Source: LMUY01 sp965276785
GTDB taxonomy: Bacteria; Pseudomonadota; Alphaproteobacteria; Acetobacterales; Acetobacteraceae
Assembly (NCBI GenBank): GCA_965276785.1
Contig: OZ255629.1
Span: forward strand, 2,604,001 to 2,668,000
DNA: 64,000 bases
Direction: 5' to 3'
The position numbers were made by a program, and so were the translations under genes. The notes beneath the pieces were generated by a model. It was not told the origin of the DNA. It saw nothing but the letters and a program-made list of their open reading frames with translations, and ran no database searches. Shown piece after piece: positions 57,857-64,000 of the stretch. Each line of letters begins with the position of its first letter. The first letter of the stretch is position 1.

Positions 57857-59515
57857 ATGCCGAGCTTCACTTACGCCTACTCCAGCGCTTTGCTCGTTCG
57901 GACCTTTAATGTCACATCTGGTGGCAGCTACACCATCACCGCAATTGGAGCAACTGGCGGCTTTGGTGCGGTCGGAGGCGGAGCCGGTGCCGATATTCAA
58001 GATGAGTTCAATCTTCCGGCAGGCGGCATACTCACCATCGTTGTCGGCGGTGCAGGGCAGAGCTCTTCTACAGGCAATGGTGGCGGCGGTGGCGGTAGCT
58101 CGATCGTGCGGGAAAATTACAATGGTGTCGTAACGACGCTGCTGGTTGCCGGAGGGGGCGGTGGAGGGGCTGGTCTAGAACCAACGGTTCTACCCGCCGG
58201 TAGCACGCCCCAGATTGGTGCAGGCACTGGCACCGGCGGTGTTGGTTCCGGTAGCGGTGGTGGTGGTGGCTATAGCGGGGGGGCAGGAGGCGGCTTCACA
58301 GGCTCAGGGAGCAGTGGTGCCTCCGGCAGCAGCAATATGGCCTCGTATAATGGCGGAGCCGGTTACTCATATGCGGGCAGCGGTGGTTATGGCGGCGGCG
58401 GCGGCGGCGGCTATTATGGCGGCGGCGGCGGCGGCGGCGCTCCTGGGGGAGATGGCGGCTCATCCCAAAACCAAACAGCTTCCAGTGGCGGCAGCGGCGG
58501 TTCCTTCGATGTCAATATCAACTCCCCCAGCGAAACCTTCACCACTGTCTCGGACGGCAACGGCGAGGTTATCATCACCCCGCTCTGCTTCCTCCGCGGC
58601 ACCCGCATTCTCACGCCCACTGGCGAGGTCAGGGTAGAAGACCTGCAAATCGGGGACGCGGTGATCACCCGCTTCGGTGGCATTCAGCCGGTGAAATGGA
58701 TCGGCCGGCACAGCCCCGGGGTGAACGACGTTGCCAACATGCCCGTCTGCATCCGTGCCGGCGCGCTGAGCCCGCTAATGCCGGCGCGCGACCTCTATCT
58801 CTCGCCGGGCCACTCCGTGCTAGTGGACGGGGCGTTGCTGATCGCCCGCCTGCTAATCAACGGTGTGACCGTGACGCAGGACTGGCGCCCACCGCGGATT
58901 GACTATTTCCACATGGAGCTGGCTTCGCATGACTGCGTTATCGCGGAGGGTGCTTGGGCCGAAACTTATGCCGACGCGCAGGTCTCCCGCGCTGCGTTCG
59001 ACAATGCCGCCGAGTATGAGCTCCTTTACCCCGAAGGCGGCCCGGCGCCAGACGAGTTCGCCCTCTGCGCCCCCCGCCCAGAGCGCGGCGCCAAGCTATC
59101 GGCGGCGCTGTGCCCCGTGCTGGCGCGCGTCGCATTGACGCCAGGGCCGCTGCTGGGCTCGATTGACCGGGTGGAGGGCGCCTGGCGGGTGCATGGCTGG
59201 GCGCATGACCCAGCGCATCCCCGCTTGCCCGTATTGTTGGAGGTGGCGCTGGACGGACGAGTGATCGGCAGCGTGGCAGGTTGCGAGGAGCGGGCGGACT
59301 TAGCACAGGCCGGGCTTGCCCGCGGCCGCTGCGCCTTCACCTTCACCTCCCCCGTCCGACTGCGCCCCGAGCTGCTGCACAGTTTGAGCATCCGCCGGGT
59401 CGCAGACGGGGCGGAATTGGCGATGGATCCGCGATGTGCCACGAGTATCGGTCATCCGGAGCAAGAGCATGCAACGCCAAGGTTGCGAGTCGTTCATCGG
59501 GAACGCTCGGTGTAA
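57857..59515 (+). CDS. glycine-rich protein with C-terminal Hint domain (552 aa)
   Basis: The ATG follows GGAGCAAAGTC. Residues 1-225 are a Gly-rich domain (FNVTSGGSYTITAIGATGG, then many GGGGG runs) like the ALK-type glycine-rich family. A Hedgehog/intein Hint domain follows. It opens with CFLRGTRILTPTGEVRVEDL, whose Cys244 is the likely nucleophile, and continues with DLYLSPGHSVLVDGALLIAR (conserved His) and ASHDCVIAEGAWAETYAD. The last 140 residues have a beta-rich segment (WRVHGWAHDPAHPRLPVLLE). Such Hint proteins are frequent in Acetobacteraceae and are thought to be secreted, sometimes by type I systems, with self-cleavage. No Sec signal is seen. The exact activity is unknown. Confidence 0.85.
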   Translation: MPSFTYAYSSALLVRTFNVTSGGSYTITAIGATGGFGAVGGGAGADIQDEFNLPAGGILTIVVGGAGQSSSTGNGGGGGGSSIVRENYNGVVTTLLVAGGGGGGAGLEPTVLPAGSTPQIGAGTGTGGVGSGSGGGGGYSGGAGGGFTGSGSSGASGSSNMASYNGGAGYSYAGSGGYGGGGGGGYYGGGGGGGAPGGDGGSSQNQTASSGGSGGSFDVNINSPSETFTTVSDGNGEVIITPLCFLRGTRILTPTGEVRVEDLQIGDAVITRFGGIQPVKWIGRHSPGVNDVANMPVCIRAGALSPLMPARDLYLSPGHSVLVDGALLIARLLINGVTVTQDWRPPRIDYFHMELASHDCVIAEGAWAETYADAQVSRAAFDNAAEYELLYPEGGPAPDEFALCAPRPERGAKLSAALCPVLARVALTPGPLLGSIDRVEGAWRVHGWAHDPAHPRLPVLLEVALDGRVIGSVAGCEERADLAQAGLARGRCAFTFTSPVRLRPELLHSLSIRRVADGAELAMDPRCATSIGHPEQEHATPRLRVVHRERSV

Positions 59516-59879
59516 GTCTTGACAATTCTAGGCGTGGTAAGCCGGTCTGTTGTGCGACCGTTGATGTAGCCCACTCGTTCAACCGATCATGTTGAAAGCT
59601 GCCTTCCTTTGAATGTAAGCTAAATAGACGAGGTCGAGATCCGATTGCCGGCGACCAGTCGAATGTTACGAGAACGTCTGCTCGTGCCGGAAATCTGTAG
59701 CCATTATCAGTTGATTGCGTTGCAAGGCCTCTTTAGCTTGCGCTGACGGGCGTGCGGGATTGGCCGGTCGGCTCTTTCATTATGTTGCCTTCAATCCGAG
59801 GGAAGGACCGCTCGTTGGCTGCGAGCCTTGCCGGTGATCCTAGCCTTGCTTGCACGGGCGTTGTTAGGTTGGAGGCGAC
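59516..59879. other. intergenic stretch after the Hint gene
   Basis: No gene, repeat or clear terminator was seen in about 360 bases. Confidence 0.4.
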
Positions 59880-60020
59880 TGGCGGATCGGATCATCGCTG
59901 GTGTTGAGCGGCGTCGTTGCTGGCGGTTTGAAGAAAAGCTACGAATCCTAGCTTGGCCGAGCAATCTGGAACGTCATTCGCGGCTGTGGCTCGGGCACGA
60001 GATCAGCCATGGCCATTTGT
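59880..60020 (+). pseudogene. IS66 TnpA / IS3 OrfA-type helix-turn-helix scrap
   Basis: VERRRCWRFEEKLRILA and, after disruption, GHEISHGHL correspond to the RRRWSxEEKLxIL...RHEISRGLL pattern of these small DNA-binding transposition proteins. It is a fragment with a shifted middle. Confidence 0.5.
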
Positions 60021-60121
60021 AAACTGAGCGGCGGCATTGCCTCACGGCGTGTTGTCACCGCAGCCGTTGTTCTTGCCGGTGATTTCAACTGATCGTCGCA
60101 ACACTTTGGAGGAATGTTGGG

Positions 60122-61298
60122 ATGGCGGGTCGACGTCGGTCAGATCGTGCGTTGCGGAGCAAGCTGCGTTCGCCGGGACGACCGCTGGTCGCGCAGCAGG
60201 CGCACCGGCGGCGTTTTTTGGTATTGATCGCGGCGGGTCAGTCGAGCGAGGACGCGGCGATTGGCGCGGGGGTGTCGGCGCCGGTAGGAGCAAGGTGGTT
60301 TCGGAAGGCAGGCGGCATGCCACCATCAACGCTTGCGCCATCATCAAAGCCTTTGTCTGGGCGATGCTTGTCGTTTGCCGAGCGGGAGGAGCTTGCAATC
60401 CAGCATGCCAGGGCGCCGGGGTGCGGCAGATCGCCCGGCAGATGGGGCGGTCGGGATCGACGATCTCGCGGGAGCTGCGCCGCAACGCTGCCACCCGCGG
60501 CGGCGAGCTGGATGATCGGGCCACGACGGCGCAGTGGCATGCTGAACGGCCGCTCGGCGCCCGAAGCCAGCGAAGCTGGCGCTCAACGCGACGCTGCGGA
60601 CCTATGTGCAGGATCGATTGGCTGGCATGGTGGTCACGCCCAGCGGTGTTGCGGTTCCTGGGCCGACGGTATCCTGGAAAGGTCGCCGACACGGACCACG
60701 GAAAGATCGGCGATGGGCTTCGGCGTGGAGCCCGGAGCAGATTGCCTGCCGCCTACGGCTCGACTTTGCGGATGATGAGACGATGCGCATCAGCCATGAG
60801 GCCATCGACCAGTCGCTTTACGTGCAAGGCCGCGGGGCTCTACGCCGCGAGCTGACGGCCTGTCTGCGCATCGGGCGGGCGTTGCGCGTGCCGCGTGCGC
60901 GCACTCGCGGACGAGGTAAGTCGTTCATCGTGCCGGAGATCATGATCAGCCAACGGCCGGCCGAAGCGGCTGATCGGGCTGTGCCGGGCCACTGGGAAGG
61001 CGACCTTATCCTGGGATTGGAGAGTTCCGGGATCGGCACCTTGGTGGAGCGTACGACACGGTTCACGATGCTGCTGCACTTGCCGCGGATGACGGAGCAG
61101 GGTGTGGGCGCTCGGATGAAGAACGGACCCGCGTTGGCCGGACATGGCGCCGAAGCCGTCCGCGGGAGCATCGCCGACACGGTCGTCAGCTTGCCGGAAC
61201 AACTCCGGCAATCGCTGACTTGGGATCAGGGAGCGGAGATGGCGCAACACGCAAAGCTGAAGGTGGACACGGGCCTGGCGGCTGGTTTGCGCTCATGA
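60122..61298 (+). pseudogene. IS30-family transposase, frameshifted and 3'-truncated
   Basis: In successive frames the blocks GCLSFAEREELA-like, RQIARQMGRSGSTISRELRR (helix-turn-helix), WASAWSPEQIACRLRLDFAD, ISHEAIDQSLYVQGRGALRR, GHWEGDLILGLESSGIGTLV (first Asp) and LTWDQGAEMAQHAKLKVDTG (second Asp) are all IS30 signatures. The catalytic Glu region is missing because the sequence is replaced at about 61298 by an IS3 fragment. It is inactive. Confidence 0.85.
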
Positions 61299-61621
61299 AT
61301 TCGAAGACCCGGTCGGCACGGCACCGGTCTCGCGTGCAAACCAGGCCGCCGATCGAGAGAGAATGTCGCGCTCCACGCGCGGCTGCTTGCTCTCGCGGCG
61401 CAGGCGACCGAGCTCGTCACGCTCGCCAGGCGACAGTTTCTCAACCTTCGCCTTCTCCTCCTGGCCGCCCTCCTTGCGCGCGGCGACCGCCACCCAGGCG
61501 CGGATAGACTCCGCAGACGGCTCAAACTCCCGGGCCAAGTCCGCAGGATCACGCCGTCATGGATCAATTCAACGATCTGTCGACAAAATTCAGGCGAGTA
61601 AGGAGCGTGGGTGCGACGCAT
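61293..61621 (-). pseudogene. IS3-family OrfA, frameshifted
   Basis: MRRTHAPYSPEFCRQIVELI opens one frame. The continuation LAREFEPSAESIRAWVAVAA and LSPGERDELGRLRRESKQPR, VERDILSRSAAWFARETG lies in another. Together they make a nearly complete IS3 OrfA. orfB is missing, replaced at the junction with the IS30 remnant. Confidence 0.8.
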
Positions 61622-61672
61622 CGGGGAGACCTCCGGAAAAAGCTAGAAAGGCTCCACCAAACCGGGTCATGT

Positions 61673-62966
61673 GTGGACGGCCCCTACTTCGCAAGAGAAA
61701 CGTTGCTGCTGATGTCCGCCGGTCGGGTGCAGACATGTGTCCGGCCTGTTCGACGCGGCGCGCATGGCCGTTGGCCCTGATGCGATCCGCGGATTAGGTC
61801 CCAATCAACTTCGCGCCCTCGAAGCGCCGCCCGGTTTGCGGGATGTCTCAATCCTCGGTCACGACCGAATGTTCGCCAGCTTTCTCGTCACCCTCGCGAT
61901 CAGGGCTGCCGGACGCTCACTTCCCGGTCGCCCTATCTCTTCAGCCCGCGGCGGCCATGGCCGGCTTGCGATAGTCCTCCTGCCGCACCATCACTGCCCA
62001 AGCGATCCTGGCCATCTTGTTGGCGACGGCCAGCGAGACCAGCCGGAACGGTCGGCGGCCCAGCAGTGCCGTGATCCACGACGAGTGTCCGTCGGTCTTG
62101 CCTGGCAACCGGCGCATCACGGACGTGGCACCCACTGTCAGCAGACGCCGAAGGTATCGGTCACCCTGCTTGGATATGCGACCAAGCTTTTGCTTGCCGC
62201 CGCTCGAGTGCTGCCGCGGCACCAGCCCGATCCATGCCGCCAGCTCTCGGCCTGATTTGAAGGCTGACGGATTGGCAATCGTCGCGGCGATTGCTGAGGC
62301 GGTGATTGGCCCAATGCCCGGGATGGTCGCCAGTCGCCTGCTGACTGGGTTCGCCTTGTGCTCGCGCACGATGACGCCTTCGGTCGCCTCGATGCGCGTC
62401 TCCAAGCCGTGCAACTCGGCAATCAGGCTTCTGAGCGCCTCCCGCGCCAAGGCGGGCAGCTCCTCGTCGGACGCGTCCTGCAGCATGTTCAGCAGATCGG
62501 GAACGCGATGCCGGCCGGCCGGAGCAATGATGCCGAATTCGGCAAGATGGCCGCGCAACGCATTGATCAGCATGGTCCGTTCCCTGACCAGCAACTCGCG
62601 CGCCCGATGATGCAGCAAGGACGCTTGCTGTGTGGCCGACTTGATCGGCACGAAGCGCATGTTCGGCCGGCTGACCGCTTCGCAGATCGCCTCGGCATCG
62701 GCGGCATCGGTCTTGCTGCGGCGGACATACGGCTTGACATAAGATGGCGCAATCAGCCGGACCTTATGTCCGGCGGCTTGGATCAGGCGCCCGCAATAAT
62801 GCGCAGTCGCACACGCTTCGATGCCCACCAGGCAGCTCGGCAATGATTTGAAAAAGGCTACCATCTCGGAACGCTGCAGCTTTCGCCGAACGGCAACCTG
62901 CCCAACAGCGTCCACGCCGTGAACCTGAAATACCCGTTTGGCGAGATCAAGGCCTATTTGGCTCTG
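61673..62966 (-). mobile_element. second IS110-family element, probably defective
   Basis: The left sequence TGTGTGGACGGCCCC matches the left end of the IS110 at 9414. The right end near 62966 has no matching inverse copy, and the transposase start is lost, so this side seems truncated. Confidence 0.6.
61941..62960 (-). pseudogene. IS110-family DEDD transposase, start codon lost
   Basis: The frame contains IGLDLAKRVFQVHG (first catalytic Asp) but has a stop just upstream and no start before it. The longest ATG/GTG-initiated product begins at 62915 and lacks that Asp. The rest is intact: LVGIEACATAHYCGRLIQAA, VRRSKTDAADAEAICEAVSR and, in the C-terminal domain, ATIPGIGPITASAIAATIAN and AAWIGLVPRQHSSGGKQKLG. 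It is likely inactive. Confidence 0.8.
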
Positions 62967-63057
62967 CTAGTGAATTCTGGTCCAGAGTGCTGACGGATTT
63001 TGGCTCAGCTTCCGTCCTTCAACCTACGGTCGTCCTGGTTTTGCCGGGGGGCTTGGA

Positions 63058-64000
63058 GTGGACTGGAACGCCAGAGTGGGATTGTTTGAGCAGCTCCGTC
63101 AGGAGCATGAGTTTGGTGTCGGGACCATCGCGGGTGTGGCGGCGAAGTTCGGTGTCCACCGCCGGATGGTGCGGCAGGCGATCGCCGGTACGCTGCCGCC
63201 GGTGCATCGCTATCCGGCGCGGGTTAAGCCCAAGCTCGACGCGGTGGCGGCGTTCATCGACCAGGTGTTGGACGAGGACCGGCGGGCGCCCCGCAAGCAG
63301 CGGCACACGGCGCGGCGCATCTATCGCCGGATTCTAACGGAGTTCCCGGATGCTGGCGTCGCTGAGTCGACGGTGCGCAATCACGTGCGGGAGCGCAAGC
63401 GCGCGATGGGCCTGATCCAGCGCGAGACGTTCGTGCCGCAGAGCTACGTGTTGGGCCACAAGGCGCAGGTGGATTGGTATGAGGCATGGGTCGATCTGGG
63501 TGGTGAGCGGACCCGCGTGCAGGTGTTCGCGATGCGGTCGATGGCGAGCGGGGCGGCGTTTCACCGGGCCTATCTGCACGCCACGCAACAGGCGTTCTTG
63601 GAAGCGCACGAGCACGCGTTCGCCTATTTTGGCGGGGTGTTCCGGTTGTTGCGTTACGACAACTTGGCCAGCGCGGTGCGCAAAATCCTGCGGGGCTACC
63701 GGCGGGAGTAGACGGTCCGGTTCGTGGCGTTCCGCTCGCACTGGCGGTTTACGGCCGAGTTCTGCACGCCGGGCGAGGGTCACGAGAAGGGCGGTGTTGA
63801 GGGCGAAGGAGGCTATTTCCGCCGCAACCACTTCGTCGCGGTGCCCAGCGTCGCCGATCTCGACGCGCTGAACAGCTTGCTGCTGACCGGATGCCGCGCG
63901 GATGAGGCGCGCATCCTGGACGGGCGCACGGAGCCGGTTGGGGCGGCGATGGTGGCGGAGCGCACTCACCTGCTGGCGCGCGCGGCCGTGGGTTTTGACC
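63058..64000 (+). pseudogene. istA: IS21-family IstA, amber-interrupted, runs off the window
   Basis: The GTG start gives MDWNARVGLFEQLRQEHEFG, and a helix-turn-helix (AGVAAKFGVHRRMVRQAIAG) follows. The catalytic core has YVLGHKAQVDWYEAWVDLGG (first Asp) and YFGGVFRLLRYDNLASAVRK (second Asp). TAG at 63709-63711 interrupts GYRRE-TVRFVAFRSHWRF, probably replacing CAG. The frame then continues with FCTPGEGHEKGGVEGEGGYF (Glu) to the window edge. It differs from the two other istA fragments. Confidence 0.85.

Noticed and set aside
57612..58133. 173-codon plus-strand frame overlapping the Hint gene
   Set aside because: Its second half is out of frame with the well-supported glycine-rich/Hint gene, and its first half lacks a ribosome site or known domain.
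32827..63711. In-frame TAG codons in otherwise intact genes (SDR, IS21 istA, degenerate IS256) as sense recoding
   Set aside because: Intact genes in the window end at normal TAG, TGA and TAA stops, and the affected IS256 also has TAA and frameshifts. Ordinary decay explains them.

Overview
The window is GC-rich DNA from an alphaproteobacterium. Acetobacteraceae or a close Rhodospirillales relative is my inference. It rests on the MucR/Ros-type regulator, the Hint-domain secreted protein, the DUF6065, DUF6915 and DUF6878 families, BrnT/BrnA, a Flp-type pilin and the kinds of insertion sequence present. No housekeeping gene, rRNA or tRNA was seen. The density of insertion sequences, toxin-antitoxin genes and phage-type antirepressors points to a plasmid or a genomic island that has collected many insertions.

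Layout. 0-3.3 kb: a minus-strand run of small, closely spaced or overlapping plasmid-type genes (DUF6915, DUF6878 and unnamed families). 3.5-5.3 kb: plus-strand AntA-like and BRO-N antirepressor genes, the first coupled to a short upstream ORF. 5.3-6.3 kb: gene-poor DNA with hairpins and repeated CTTATCC-type motifs. 6.9-10.7 kb: IS21 and IS630 fragments, an intact IS256, an IS3 fragment and an intact IS110. 11-15.5 kb: Flp-type pilin, small genes, broken lysE and vapC, an apparently intact brnTA module and a mucR gene cut by an IS256.

17.6-26.8 kb is the main functional block: a minus-strand cluster radC > 1810-residue repeat exoprotein > type I secretion ATPase > HlyD-type adaptor. The outer-membrane TolC-type partner is not in the window. 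27-40.4 kb is an IS graveyard: IS66, two adjacent IS630 elements, an integrase-type IS, an SDR gene broken by an amber codon, a HerA-like ATPase gene interrupted by an IS3, a second IS630 copy, and a Tn3-type resolvase and transposase remnant.

40.7-52.5 kb encodes two further large modular exoproteins. One has CBM60-like modules, an SGNH hydrolase and RTX repeats, and carries a nearly identical 979-bp internal duplication. The other has a glycoside-hydrolase-like domain, nine 127-residue repeats and three CBM60-like modules, and is broken by a 7-bp deletion. Repeat motifs are shared with the exoprotein of the secretion cluster, so all three may be clients of the same exporter; this is inference.

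52.9-55.9 kb: an IS21 split by an IS5. 56.3-59.5 kb: an 83-residue peptide with three 20-residue-period repeats at its C-terminus, a DUF6065 protein, and a glycine-rich protein with a Hint domain. The peptide plus DUF6065 pair is the best candidate for an undescribed system, possibly a modified-peptide pathway. 59.9-64 kb: IS66/IS3, IS30, IS3, IS110 and IS21 remnants.
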